Shown here in pieces: positions 1-7,785 of a stretch of DNA of 12,828 nucleotides. The position numbers were made by a program, and so were the translations under genes. Source of the DNA: Silvanigrellaceae bacterium (GTDB lineage: Bacteria > Bdellovibrionota > Oligoflexia > Silvanigrellales > Silvanigrellaceae); NCBI GenBank assembly GCA_947475135.1, contig CANJMU010000001.1, positions 1 through 12,828 of the forward strand. The letters are read 5' to 3'. A model generated the notes under the pieces. It was not told the DNA's origin, did no database searches, and saw only the letters and a list, made by a program, of their open reading frames with translations. How positions within the stretch are numbered: position 1 is the first letter of the stretch; the number at the start of each line of letters is the position of its first letter.

Positions 1-2
1 AG

Positions 3-683
3 TTTTCTAACGAAAACTCTCTGGTTTGTTTTTATTGCAAAGAAAAATTTCATCATCTTAAATTTTTTGGTTGTGCGCGCTGTTCCCAATCTGAATGTGT
101 TGGGTGTTCAGTTTTAAAGGATTTTTCAGAAATCACTTGTTTGTATAAATATCAATCTATCATGATAACTTTGACTTTATTAATCAAGAAAGACAATCAT
201 AAGCTTTCGATTGATATATTTTATGAAATATTTTTTGATGAAGTTTATCATTTTTTAAAAAATTATATGAATGAAAATAAAATAAGTTATGTTTTTATGA
301 TGCCGCACAGAAAAGAAAGATTTTTAGAAAATAAGTGGCATATCAATCATTTTTTATATGAAGTTATTTTAAAAATTCAAAAGGAATTGAGTTTTAAAAT
401 TTTTTATCCATTTTTGATTTCTAAAAAAAAGAAACAATCCTTACTTTCTCATAAAGAACGTCAAAAAAATGTTTCAGAAAGTAAAAATCAAATCATTTTT
501 CATGAAAATTTAGAAAAAAAAGTGGGTGAAAAAATATTAATTATAGATGATATTTTAACAACAGGGACAAATGCGTTGTGGTATCAAAGGGAATTACAAG
601 AATATTTTTTTGAAAGTGATTGGTTTTTATTTGGGCTTATGAGGACTTTATTAAAAAATAAATCTTTATCTGAGGAATCATAA
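3..683 (+). CDS. comF: ComF-family phosphoribosyltransferase (5' end cut by window edge)
   Basis: The reading frame is open from the left edge, so the gene starts outside the window. The visible N-terminal part holds three CxxC pairs (CFYC at 27-38, CARC at 72-83, CVGC at 96-107), resembling the zinc-ribbon that precedes the enzyme domain in ComF proteins. Further on come a ComF-like Q-x3-S-x2-ER-x-N segment (QSLLSHKERQKN, about 436-471) and the PRPP-binding loop ILIIDDILTTGT at about 535-570, the hallmark of type I phosphoribosyltransferases. ComF proteins are linked to DNA uptake in naturally competent bacteria; the substrate is not settled and many ComF relatives sit in non-competent organisms, so a competence role is only suggested. 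A TTG at 141 could be taken as a start but lies after the cysteine motifs and is not the true start. It converges with rho, with 31 AT-rich bases between the two stops. Confidence 0.85.
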   Translation, partial: FSNENSLVCFYCKEKFHHLKFFGCARCSQSECVGCSVLKDFSEITCLYKYQSIMITLTLLIKKDNHKLSIDIFYEIFFDEVYHFLKNYMNENKISYVFMMPHRKERFLENKWHINHFLYEVILKIQKELSFKIFYPFLISKKKKQSLLSHKERQKNVSESKNQIIFHENLEKKVGEKILIIDDILTTGTNALWYQRELQEYFFESDWFLFGLMRTLLKNKSLSEES

Positions 684-714
684 GGGTGGATTTAAAAAAT
701 TATCAAAAAATTAA

Positions 715-2448
715 TTATCCATTCATCGATTTTAAAAATTCATCATTGGTTTCTGATTTATCGAATCTTTGAAGTAAAAATTCCATGCAATCATTGGGAG
801 CCATTGGGTGAATCACCTTACGCAAAATCCAGAGGCGATTGAGCGTGTCTTTATCGAGTAAGAGATCTTCGCGTCTTGTGGCACTTTTGTTAATATCAAT
901 TGCAGGGAAAATCCGACGTTCAGACAAGCGGCGATCAAGAACAAGTTCCATATTTCCTGTTCCTTTAAATTCTTCAAAAATCACTTCGTCCATACGGCTT
1001 CCTGTGTCAATTAATGCCGTTGCAATAATTGTTAAGCTACCGCCTTCCTCTACATTCCGAGCGGCACCAAAAAAGCGTTTTGGTTTGTGTAGGGCGTTAG
1101 CATCCACACCACCAGTGAGTATTTTACCACTTGGTGGAACAACGCTGTTGTAGGCCCGCGCTAAACGTGTAATGGAGTCAAGAAGAATCACAACGTCTTT
1201 TTTATGTTCGACAAGGCGTTTTGCTTTTTCGATCACCATTTCTGCAACTTGAACGTGACGTTGAGCAGGTTCATCAAATGTACTGCTGACAACCTCTCCG
1301 CGGACAGAACGTTCCATATCGGTGACTTCTTCGGGTCTTTCATCGATAAGTAATACAATTAAAACAACTTCTGGATGATTGCGAGCAATAGAATTCGCAA
1401 TGTTTTGTAGCAGAATTGTTTTACCTGTTTTTGGTGGGGCAACGATAAGCGCTCTTTGCCCTTTTCCAATTGGTGAAAATAAATCGATCATGCGTGTACT
1501 TATAATTTGAGGATCGATTTCTAATTTAAATCTTTTATCGGGATAAACTGTTGTTAAGTTATCAAATAATATTTTTTCGCCAGTAAAGTCTGGTGCTTCA
1601 CCATTAACGGTTTCAACTTTTAATAAAGCAAAATATCTTTCGTTGTCTTTTGGCGGACGGATTTGTCCTGAAACGGTATCGCCAGTTCTTAAATTAAAGC
1701 GACGAATTTGAGATGGAGAAACGTAGATATCATCGGGCCCAGGCAGATAATTATAGTCAGGGGCACGCAAAAATCCAAACCCGTCAGGCAATGTTTCTAA
1801 AACGCCTTCAGAGTAAACAACACCATTTCGTCCAGCCTGAGCTTCGAGCAATGCAAAAACGAGTTCTTGTTTCCTTAAGTTTGAGGAACCTTCTAAACCA
1901 AATTCCTTTGCCATGTGCACAAGATCGCTAATGTGTTTTTCTTTTAATTCCTTTAAATTCATCATTGGAATTTCGGAATTAAATTCGGGTTCTTTTTCAT
2001 CGGTGAGCGGTAAATTTTGTGGTTTATTTTGAAATTCATTTTTTCTTGGAATATTTTGAGAATAATGAGAAGTATTCGGTTTTATTGGCCCTTGACCACT
2101 ATAATTATTTGAGAAATTCGAAGGGGCTTGATTTCTAGAGTAACCATAACTGGAATTCGAAGTGCTGTTTTTGGAACTGTTATTTAAATAATTTTTTGTG
2201 TAGCTGGGATTTGAATGAGAGCCTTGATTACTGAGGGCGCCATTTGGGCCAGATTGTTTTTTAATAAATGTTTTTTTTGTGGGGGTATAAGTTGAGACAT
2301 TATCGGGAGCGTTGTCATTGGTCGAGGAGTTTTGAGGAAAATCATCGTCCATATTTTTACGAATAAACTTTCGGGATGAAGGATAGGAAGATTTTTTAGA
2401 AGAATCATCGTTATCAATTTCATCAATTATTTTATTATCATCTGACAT
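715..2448 (-). CDS. rho: Transcription termination factor Rho with long disordered N-terminal extension
   Basis: Rho is the hexameric RNA-dependent ATPase that loads on nascent RNA and releases RNA polymerase. The core is close to E. coli Rho: the N-terminal helical domain begins at [10 protein letters not shown] (residue 163), the RNA-binding cold-shock-like fold carries GFGFLR and [20 protein letters not shown] (about 223-256), the P-loop is APPKTGKT (337-344), the Walker B strand is VVILLDS (about 419-425), and the secondary RNA-binding Q-loop region is [14 protein letters not shown] (about 440-453). The protein is 577 residues against 419 in E. coli; the excess is residues 1-162, rich in Asn and Ser (25 N and 28 S by my count) and probably unstructured. 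I chose the ATG at 2448 because a GGAA ribosome site lies 9 nt upstream. The same frame stays open to a TTG at 2583, but that would add a hydrophobic stretch foreign to Rho and begins upstream of the likely promoter start. All catalytic motifs look intact. Confidence 0.97.
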   Translation of the reverse strand: MSDDNKIIDEIDNDDSSKKSSYPSSRKFIRKNMDDDFPQNSSTNDNAPDNVSTYTPTKKTFIKKQSGPNGALSNQGSHSNPSYTKNYLNNSSKNSTSNSSYGYSRNQAPSNFSNNYSGQGPIKPNTSHYSQNIPRKNEFQNKPQNLPLTDEKEPEFNSEIPMMNLKELKEKHISDLVHMAKEFGLEGSSNLRKQELVFALLEAQAGRNGVVYSEGVLETLPDGFGFLRAPDYNYLPGPDDIYVSPSQIRRFNLRTGDTVSGQIRPPKDNERYFALLKVETVNGEAPDFTGEKILFDNLTTVYPDKRFKLEIDPQIISTRMIDLFSPIGKGQRALIVAPPKTGKTILLQNIANSIARNHPEVVLIVLLIDERPEEVTDMERSVRGEVVSSTFDEPAQRHVQVAEMVIEKAKRLVEHKKDVVILLDSITRLARAYNSVVPPSGKILTGGVDANALHKPKRFFGAARNVEEGGSLTIIATALIDTGSRMDEVIFEEFKGTGNMELVLDRRLSERRIFPAIDINKSATRREDLLLDKDTLNRLWILRKVIHPMAPNDCMEFLLQRFDKSETNDEFLKSMNG

Positions 2449-2497
2449 AATTTGAATTTCCAAGAGAATGAAAAAGGGTGTGAAAAAATAGAGACAA

Positions 2498-2514
2498 TTG
2501 CTAGCAGGTAGCAA
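2498..2514 (-). promoter_or_regulatory. Hairpin in the rho leader
   Basis: A perfect 6-bp inverted repeat (TTGCTA / TAGCAA) with a 5-nt loop lies about 50 nt upstream of the rho start codon. It is followed on the - strand by a pyrimidine-rich, C-poor run rather than an immediate U tract, so it does not look like a standard intrinsic terminator. A role in leader folding or attenuation is inference. Confidence 0.35.
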
Positions 2515-2520
2515 ATATTT

Positions 2521-2545
2521 TAAGAAATTTGTTTTTGATTTCTTA
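2521..2545 (-). promoter_or_regulatory. AT-rich hairpin in the rho leader
   Basis: A perfect 8-bp inverted repeat (TAAGAAAT / ATTTCTTA) with a 9-nt loop lies between the proposed rho promoter and the hairpin at 2498-2514. It is mostly A-U, so stability would be modest. Together the two hairpins occupy much of the leader. Rho autoregulates its own leader in E. coli, which makes this region a natural candidate for feedback control, but nothing here proves it. Confidence 0.35.
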
Positions 2546-2571
2546 CCGGTGGTACCTGTAGCGATTAATGG

Positions 2572-2599
2572 AGTATAAGTCAATCAATTTTTTTGTCCA
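2572..2599 (-). promoter_or_regulatory. Predicted sigma70-type promoter of rho
   Basis: Read on the - strand, TGGACA (2599-2594) and TATACT (2577-2572) each match the -35 and -10 consensus at five of six positions and are separated by 16 nt. The -35 box lies in the last codons of rocD and the -10 box just past its stop. Transcription would begin near 2565, giving rho a leader of about 115 nt before the ATG at 2448. The match is good for an AT-rich genome, though chance matches are common in such sequence. Confidence 0.5.
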
Positions 2600-3833
2600 G
2601 TTTTTGGTGCTCACTTTGTGTTTTGGAAAAGACGTCGAGAATGATTTGAATAGCAAAATTTAAGCTAGATTCTTCAATGACAAGAGGCGGGGCAAATCGA
2701 ATTGTCGTGTTATGAGTTTCCTTTGCTAAAATCCCATTTTTCATCAGAAGTTCTGTGTAGAAATGCCCTTCTCCTGCAGTAGGGTGAATTTCAATAGCGT
2801 TTAAGAGTCCTTTGCCACGGACTTCTTTCACGACTTTTTTAGAGAGAGTGCTTAATTCTTTACGGAATTTTTCACCTAAGTTAAAGGCGCGATCGGATAA
2901 ATTTTCCTCGATGAGCACGTCAAGCGCTGTTTGGGAAACCGCACAAGCCAGGGAGTTTCCGCCAAAAGTAGACCCGTGATCCCCTGGTTGTAAAATTTCC
3001 ATGATTTCTTTGGATCCAACGACGGCAGAAATTGGATAAAAACCTCCGCCCAAAGCTTTTCCTAAAATCATGAGATCGGGTTGGATATTTTCGTACATAC
3101 AAGCAAAGAGTTTTCCTGTTCGGCCAAGGCCCGTTTGAATTTCGTCGGCGATACATAAAATATTATTTTTTTTGCAAATTTCGTAAATATCTTTCAAATA
3201 ACCTTCTGGCGGAACGATAATTCCCGCTTCTCCTTGAATAGGTTCAAATAAAAATCCAACAGTATTTTCTGTGATGGCATTTTTAAGAGAAGAAATATCT
3301 CCATATTTAACACTTACAAAACCACCGCTATGAGGTCCAAAAAGGTCTCGATATTGAGGTTCGCTGGAAAATCCAACAATGGTTGTGGTTCGGCCATGAA
3401 AATTATGATCACAAACAATCATTTCTGCTTTGTCTTTTGGAATATTTTTTTTGACATAGCCCCATTTTCTTGCAATTTTAATGGCTGTTTCTACGGCTTC
3501 GGCGCCTGTATTCATTGGTAAAGCCATTTCCATTTTGCAAAAATCGGTGAGTTTTTTGAGCCAAAGACCAAACTGATCGTTGTAAAAAGCCCTGGATGCT
3601 AAAGTAACACGACTGGATTGTTCCACTAATTTTTTTTGAATTTTTGGATGGCAATGTCCATGGCTGAGTGCACTGTAAGCACTTAACATATCTAAGTATT
3701 TATTTCCGTCGATATCCCAAAGCCATTCTCCGCGACCATGGCTAATCACAACATCTAAAGGGTGATAATTATGAGCCCCATAATGATTAATTTCATCGAT
3801 GTATTTTTTTGAAAGCGAGGATAAAGAAGTCAT
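2580..3833 (-). CDS. rocD: Ornithine--oxo-acid aminotransferase
   Basis: This is a class III PLP-dependent aminotransferase that converts ornithine and a 2-oxo acid (usually 2-oxoglutarate) to glutamate semialdehyde and glutamate, connecting arginine/ornithine breakdown with proline and glutamate. The start YGAHNYHPL (18-26), with [19 protein letters not shown] (47-65), is characteristic of ornithine aminotransferases rather than acetylornithine or GABA enzymes. The arginine in NFHGRT (R148) matches the substrate-carboxylate arginine of human OAT (R180). D230 in CIADEIQTG holds the PLP ring nitrogen and K259 in LGKALGGGF forms the Schiff base. The length of 417 is usual. The ATG at 3833 has AAAGGA 8 nt upstream. 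It lies upstream of rho on the same strand, 131 nt apart; read-through is possible, but rho also seems to have its own promoter. No arginase or proline gene is in view. Confidence 0.93.
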   Translation of the reverse strand: MTSLSSLSKKYIDEINHYGAHNYHPLDVVISHGRGEWLWDIDGNKYLDMLSAYSALSHGHCHPKIQKKLVEQSSRVTLASRAFYNDQFGLWLKKLTDFCKMEMALPMNTGAEAVETAIKIARKWGYVKKNIPKDKAEMIVCDHNFHGRTTTIVGFSSEPQYRDLFGPHSGGFVSVKYGDISSLKNAITENTVGFLFEPIQGEAGIIVPPEGYLKDIYEICKKNNILCIADEIQTGLGRTGKLFACMYENIQPDLMILGKALGGGFYPISAVVGSKEIMEILQPGDHGSTFGGNSLACAVSQTALDVLIEENLSDRAFNLGEKFRKELSTLSKKVVKEVRGKGLLNAIEIHPTAGEGHFYTELLMKNGILAKETHNTTIRFAPPLVIEESSLNFAIQIILDVFSKTQSEHQKLDKKID

Positions 3834-3860
3834 AAAAAAATTCCTTTAAAAATGATTGAG

Positions 3861-3888
3861 TTGATGTTTTATCTTTCTCTTCCATAAT
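3861..3888 (+). promoter_or_regulatory. Possible folB promoter
   Basis: TTGATG (3861-3866) and CATAAT (3883-3888) are spaced by 16 nt, ahead of folB. The 108-nt region between rocD and folB also contains a run of nine A (3904-3912). Overlap with the proposed rocD promoter would make the two genes compete for polymerase. Confidence 0.35.
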
Positions 3889-3894
3889 TCTCAA
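3866..3894 (-). promoter_or_regulatory. Possible rocD promoter
   Basis: On the - strand, TTGAGA (3894-3889) and TAAAAC (3871-3866) are spaced by 17 nt, upstream of the AAAGGA ribosome site of rocD. It overlaps the candidate folB promoter on the other strand. The -10 box is weak, so this is tentative. Confidence 0.3.
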
Positions 3895-3941
3895 TGATGT
3901 TTTAAAAAAAAACTGAAATCTTTTTTTAAGAAAGGAAAAAT

Positions 3942-4334
3942 ATGGAAACCGCGTGGATACATATGGAAAATTTAATTTTTTCGACTCAATTAGGTGTATC
4001 TATCGAAGAAAAAAAAATTGGGCAAAATATTCATTTATCATTATCGATTCAAATTCCATATGAAAATACTTTCGATCAATTATCGAATACATTAGATTAC
4101 GGAGAGATTTATTCTTTTTTATCGAAAAAAATATCTCAATTGAATGAGGCTCATTTATTAGAGTATTTTGTTGAGCAAATATTAATGGATTTAAAAATCA
4201 ATTTTCAAAAAATCCAAAGAGCAAAAATTAAAGTAACAAAAGAATTTGTACCTATTAAAAATTTTCAAGGAAAAATTAGGATTGAGGCAGAGAAATCTTT
4301 TCTTTCAAATAATTTTCTAAATTTGGATAAATAA
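3942..4334 (+). CDS. folB: Dihydroneopterin aldolase
   Basis: FolB cleaves 7,8-dihydroneopterin to 6-hydroxymethyl-7,8-dihydropterin and glycolaldehyde in folate synthesis. The 130-residue protein has the family pattern: GVSIEEKKIGQ with E23 matching the Staphylococcus aureus E22 position, TLDYGE with Y53, LLEYF with E74, and VTKEF with K100; these line up with the pterin-binding and catalytic residues described for the S. aureus enzyme (E22, Y54, E74, K100). The histidine often found just before the GV motif is absent. The ATG at 3942 has AAAGGA 5 nt upstream; a second ATG at 3963 is a less likely start. A run of nine A lies in the gene at 4009-4017. The last 59 nt overlap the 3' end of the opposing epimerase gene. 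No other folate gene is in view. The related FolX epimerase is a less likely alternative. Confidence 0.85.
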   Translation: METAWIHMENLIFSTQLGVSIEEKKIGQNIHLSLSIQIPYENTFDQLSNTLDYGEIYSFLSKKISQLNEAHLLEYFVEQILMDLKINFQKIQRAKIKVTKEFVPIKNFQGKIRIEAEKSFLSNNFLNLDK

Positions 4335-5211
4335 ATTTATAATTTTCATTGAGTAAATTCTTTGGATAGACACAAAGATTTGAAAGAAGAAGTTCTTTTC
4401 CCATTTCACCTAATATAACTTTAATTATAAATGTTGGAATTCGTAGAAAATTTGTTTTATTTGTCATCTTTGCTAACAGATCTGTGAATTTTTGATTTGA
4501 AATAAATTCAGGGGCAACGGCATTGTAAAATTGAATTTCTTTATTATCTTTCTTAAAAATGATCCATTTCATAATATTCAATAAATCTTCCAGAGAAATC
4601 CAAGGCATTATTTGGTTTCCTTTTCCAAAAGGTCCGCCTAAGAAAAGTTTATAAATAGGTAGAATTTTTTGGAGTAAACCACCTTCCGATGAAAGGACAC
4701 TACCAAATCTTAATATGCATACTTTGGTATTGATTTCATGAAATTTTTGGACTTCATTTTCCCAACTTTTGGCTAAATGCGATAAAAAAGAATTTCCTAA
4801 AGAGGATGACTCATCAACAATTTCATTTTTGATTTTAGACTCGTAAATTCCAACACCGGAGGCGCTTATCAGTAATTTTGGTGATGCGGATAATTTTTTA
4901 AAGGCATGAAATAAGTTTCTTGTAAAATCAATACGACTTGAAAAAAGTATTTTTTTTTGTTTTGTTGTCCATCGATGTTCAGCAATATTTGCTCCTGCAA
5001 GATGAATAATGATGTCAATTTTTTTTATAATTTCTGGGCTATCAAATGTTTTTTGTTCTTCATTAAAAAATATTGAATTATTTGATGGGGCTGTTATTTT
5101 TTTTTGATGTCGTAAGAGACAAAAAACATGAAAGCCTAAATTTTCGAAAAATGAAATTGAATGAGTTCCTATAAAACCAGAGGATCCTGTGATTAAAATG
5201 TTCATTAACAT
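4276..5211 (-). CDS. yfcH: TIGR01777-type NAD(P)-binding epimerase (YfcH-like)
   Basis: This is an extended short-chain dehydrogenase/reductase of the YfcH group, annotated as nucleotide-sugar epimerases but with no proven substrate. The N-terminus has the dinucleotide-binding GSSGFIG (residues 8-14), followed by IIHLAGANI and a W-x5-K-x5-SR segment (TTKQKKILFSSRI), SASGVGIYE, and LRFGSVLSSEGG. The C-terminal domain (about 258-303), starting at IPTFIIKVILGEMG, matches DUF1731. The 311-residue length is usual. The proposed start at 5211 has AGGG about 6 nt upstream; a second ATG two codons later (5205) overlaps the stop of the TPR gene in a TAATG arrangement. Either way translation is probably coupled to that gene. 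It holds two nine-A runs on the coding strand (4950-4958 and 5097-5105), each encoding QKKI. Its 3' end overlaps folB antisense. Confidence 0.88.
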   Translation of the reverse strand: MLMNILITGSSGFIGTHSISFFENLGFHVFCLLRHQKKITAPSNNSIFFNEEQKTFDSPEIIKKIDIIIHLAGANIAEHRWTTKQKKILFSSRIDFTRNLFHAFKKLSASPKLLISASGVGIYESKIKNEIVDESSSLGNSFLSHLAKSWENEVQKFHEINTKVCILRFGSVLSSEGGLLQKILPIYKLFLGGPFGKGNQIMPWISLEDLLNIMKWIIFKKDNKEIQFYNAVAPEFISNQKFTDLLAKMTNKTNFLRIPTFIIKVILGEMGKELLLSNLCVYPKNLLNENYKFIYPNLENYLKEKISLPQS

Positions 5212-7664
5212 ATGAGCCCTGTTGGATGTATATGCATTTGGAAACCAACAGTAGCATAAATTTCTTCTAAAATTTTTTGATCCATAATAAAAATTGGTTT
5301 GTATTTCATAATTTTTTCAATAATTTCTTTCGGAATTTTTTCTAATAAATTTGCTCGATGCATCGATTTAATATAAAAATAAAGAGTGATTAAATTTGAT
5401 TCTATGTGTGTAGAATCTAAGACTTTCTGTAAGCCTATTTTTATTTGCCCCTGACAAATAAGGCAATATCCTATCATAACATTTAAATGAGGGTTGTTTT
5501 TTTTCAGGGATAAATTGAATTCAGAAGTAGATTCTAATAAATTTAATGTATTTTTAAACTGGATTCCAAGCATGAGATTCAGAAGCGCTTCCATTTCAAA
5601 AGCGATTAATTTTTCTTCATCGTTTTTATTTTTATATTTTTTGAAAAGTGTTATCCATTCTTTCAATGATGCCCAATTAAACTGATACATATTTATAAAA
5701 CACATAATTAAATATATCTGATTTATGGAAATGACAGAAGCGTATTCTTTCATTTTGAAAAGTAATAATACTTCTTGCTGAGCCGGAGTATAAGAATAAA
5801 GTGATCCTGTTTTTCCAAGTAATTTAATAAGGTCAAAGTCAAATTTTTCTTTTAGAATAAAAATAATTTTTGAAAAACCCCATGCAATATCTGAGCAGTT
5901 ATTTTTTAAAAGTTTTAAAGCGAGATCGTAAATTTTTCTTTCCATATCACTTGTCGGGAGCCTATTTTTCTTTTCTGATGTATGATAATTTTCTATTTCA
6001 TTTGTCATAGAAAATATTTCATATTTAAGATCAGTGTTCATTAGATTTGTTTCACTGCGAATGAATAATGTCAGATAAGATAAATTCCAGGGCTCAAGGG
6101 TGATTGAATTTAAAATATAATTTTTTGAGAGTTCAAAATTTTCTGTAGAAAAATAATTTGCTGCTAATACCCAATGAAATTCAACATAAGAAGTTCTATT
6201 TTCGGAAACAAGTTCTAATCCTTTGAGAGCAATATCGATAGATTCGGAATATTTTTTAACTCTTATTAAAAACAATGAAAATCTTAATAACGCTTCACTA
6301 TTAAATTTATCTAATTCAAACATTTTTTCGAAATGATATTTTGCTTTTTCATAGTTTTCATTTCGAAAATAGATTTCTGCACAGTAGTAATGAATTTCAG
6401 AATCACCTGCATATAAATTTAAAATTTGAGTCATGAATTCCTGAGCTTCTTGTGGTTGATCGCTTTTAATATGGTCTCTAATTTTATTTTTAAAATTCAT
6501 ATATTCTGAAACATTTATTTTATTGAGCTGTAGATTTGAAAGAAGTAGATAAAATCGAACTTCTGTATTTCCTTGAGTATTCGAATAAGCTATTTTCAAT
6601 GCTAACTTTAATGATTCGGAATTGTATTTGCTCAGACAATGGGATGCTGTTTGTACTAAGTTTTCTATTGTGATTTCTTTTTGTATTAAAGCCGCAAGGT
6701 AACACATTTTTGAAAACTCATCTAAATTATAATCTTCACAAATTTGGGCTATAAAAATAAGAAGAGATGAATTATTGTCTAAGTGACATTGATATTTTAT
6801 TATTTTTTCAATTTTTTCTTTGTTACTTTCAGCGGATTGAAAATCTTTTTCGATTTGATAAACTCCCATGGCGCCAATAAGAAATAAAATTTCAATTTCT
6901 AATGGAACGCTTCCATCATTTGTTTGAACCCAATCTACAAACGTTTTTAGCGCGTTGATGGCGTTTTTAAATTCACCTTTTTTTAAGAATTCATTGTAAA
7001 GTTGTGTATGTGTTTCAAAATGCCCATGAACCAAATATTTATTTAAATTTTCAAAAACATTTAAATAATCAATTTCTTCATCTGTCACAAAACCAAGTTG
7101 TTGAAGTTCCGCAAGGGAAGAAATTGGAAAAATTGATTTTTCGTTGAGCGCGTGAGCAGCTTTCCATTTTGTAGCGGCTTCATCGAAGTCACCTAAAAGT
7201 TCAAACGCACAGCCTGCAACAAACCATGCGGCATAATCATTTGGTTTTTCATTAGGTAACAACAATGCTTTTTTAAAATCCTTATTTAGTATGTTAAAAT
7301 AATGTGGTAAATCATCATACAGGACATTTTCTCTCTGGATGAAAATATTTTCTTGATTTTTGAATTTTTTAAACTCTTGACCGAAGGACAAAGATTTTAT
7401 TTTTGCTAAGGTACATGCATAATTGAGAGCATCAGAATTGGGATGCTTTTCTTTAAGGTTACTAAACTCTTCAATCAATTCTTTCAAAGAATTTGTTTTT
7501 GTTGCAAGTTCGACGCGGCGAAATAAGACTTCATAATCATTTACGTTTTTTTCAGACAATTTTTGTAGAATTTCTTGAGCCTTATCAAAATCTTGAACAA
7601 ATATATATTTGTTTACTTGATCAATGTCATCTAAACTATTGTTAATATCTTGATTTGCCGTCAT
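5205..7664 (-). CDS. Large TPR-repeat protein of unknown function
   Basis: I recognise no specific family for this 819-residue protein. It is predicted to be largely helical with tetratricopeptide repeats. The clearest lie at about 145-175 (AWFVAGCAFELLGDFDEAATKW), 424-452 (IHYYCAEIYFRNENYEKAKYHF), 458-485 and 495-525 (FHWVLAANYFSTENFELSKNYI), each with the small-residue/aromatic spacing of TPR helices. A weaker one is near the N-terminus (about 20-50). There is no signal peptide or membrane segment, so it is probably cytoplasmic and acts as a protein-binding scaffold. The ATG at 7664 has GAGGA 4 nt upstream. It is the first gene of a - strand pair with the YfcH-like gene, and it is divergent from the gspLMN operon. 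That proximity to secretion genes might mean a shared role, but nothing in the sequence shows it. Confidence 0.8.
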   Translation of the reverse strand: MTANQDINNSLDDIDQVNKYIFVQDFDKAQEILQKLSEKNVNDYEVLFRRVELATKTNSLKELIEEFSNLKEKHPNSDALNYACTLAKIKSLSFGQEFKKFKNQENIFIQRENVLYDDLPHYFNILNKDFKKALLLPNEKPNDYAAWFVAGCAFELLGDFDEAATKWKAAHALNEKSIFPISSLAELQQLGFVTDEEIDYLNVFENLNKYLVHGHFETHTQLYNEFLKKGEFKNAINALKTFVDWVQTNDGSVPLEIEILFLIGAMGVYQIEKDFQSAESNKEKIEKIIKYQCHLDNNSSLLIFIAQICEDYNLDEFSKMCYLAALIQKEITIENLVQTASHCLSKYNSESLKLALKIAYSNTQGNTEVRFYLLLSNLQLNKINVSEYMNFKNKIRDHIKSDQPQEAQEFMTQILNLYAGDSEIHYYCAEIYFRNENYEKAKYHFEKMFELDKFNSEALLRFSLFLIRVKKYSESIDIALKGLELVSENRTSYVEFHWVLAANYFSTENFELSKNYILNSITLEPWNLSYLTLFIRSETNLMNTDLKYEIFSMTNEIENYHTSEKKNRLPTSDMERKIYDLALKLLKNNCSDIAWGFSKIIFILKEKFDFDLIKLLGKTGSLYSYTPAQQEVLLLFKMKEYASVISINQIYLIMCFINMYQFNWASLKEWITLFKKYKNKNDEEKLIAFEMEALLNLMLGIQFKNTLNLLESTSEFNLSLKKNNPHLNVMIGYCLICQGQIKIGLQKVLDSTHIESNLITLYFYIKSMHRANLLEKIPKEIIEKIMKYKPIFIMDQKILEEIYATVGFQMHIHPTGLIC

Positions 7665-7734
7665 GAATTCCTCGGTGCAAAAAATTTCTATTCAAGGGAC
7701 TCTTTCGGATAAGATAAAGAACAATAAAGGTGGC

Positions 7735-7762
7735 TTGAAAATATTTTGGCGATTTTTAATCT
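7735..7762 (+). promoter_or_regulatory. Predicted promoter of the gspLMN operon
   Basis: TTGAAA (7735-7740) and TAATCT (7757-7762) are separated by 16 nt and lie 23 nt before the gspL start codon. AAAGGA at 7775-7780 is the ribosome site, 5 nt from the ATG. I saw no convincing partner promoter for the divergent TPR gene in the 121-nt gap. Confidence 0.45.
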
Positions 7763-7785
7763 TTACGTATTTATAAAGGATTTTT

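Noticed and set aside
141..683. ComF-like gene starting at TTG 141
   Set aside because: The frame is open to the left edge and the upstream codons encode the cysteine motifs typical of the family, so the TTG is internal.
839..1153. Open frame on the + strand opposite rho
   Set aside because: It is antisense to the most conserved part of rho, has no ribosome site or recognisable product, and is a shadow of strong codon constraint.
2449..2583. rho beginning at TTG 2583, adding 45 residues
   Set aside because: The added stretch is hydrophobic and unlike Rho, a good promoter would start transcription inside it, and the ATG at 2448 has a ribosome site.
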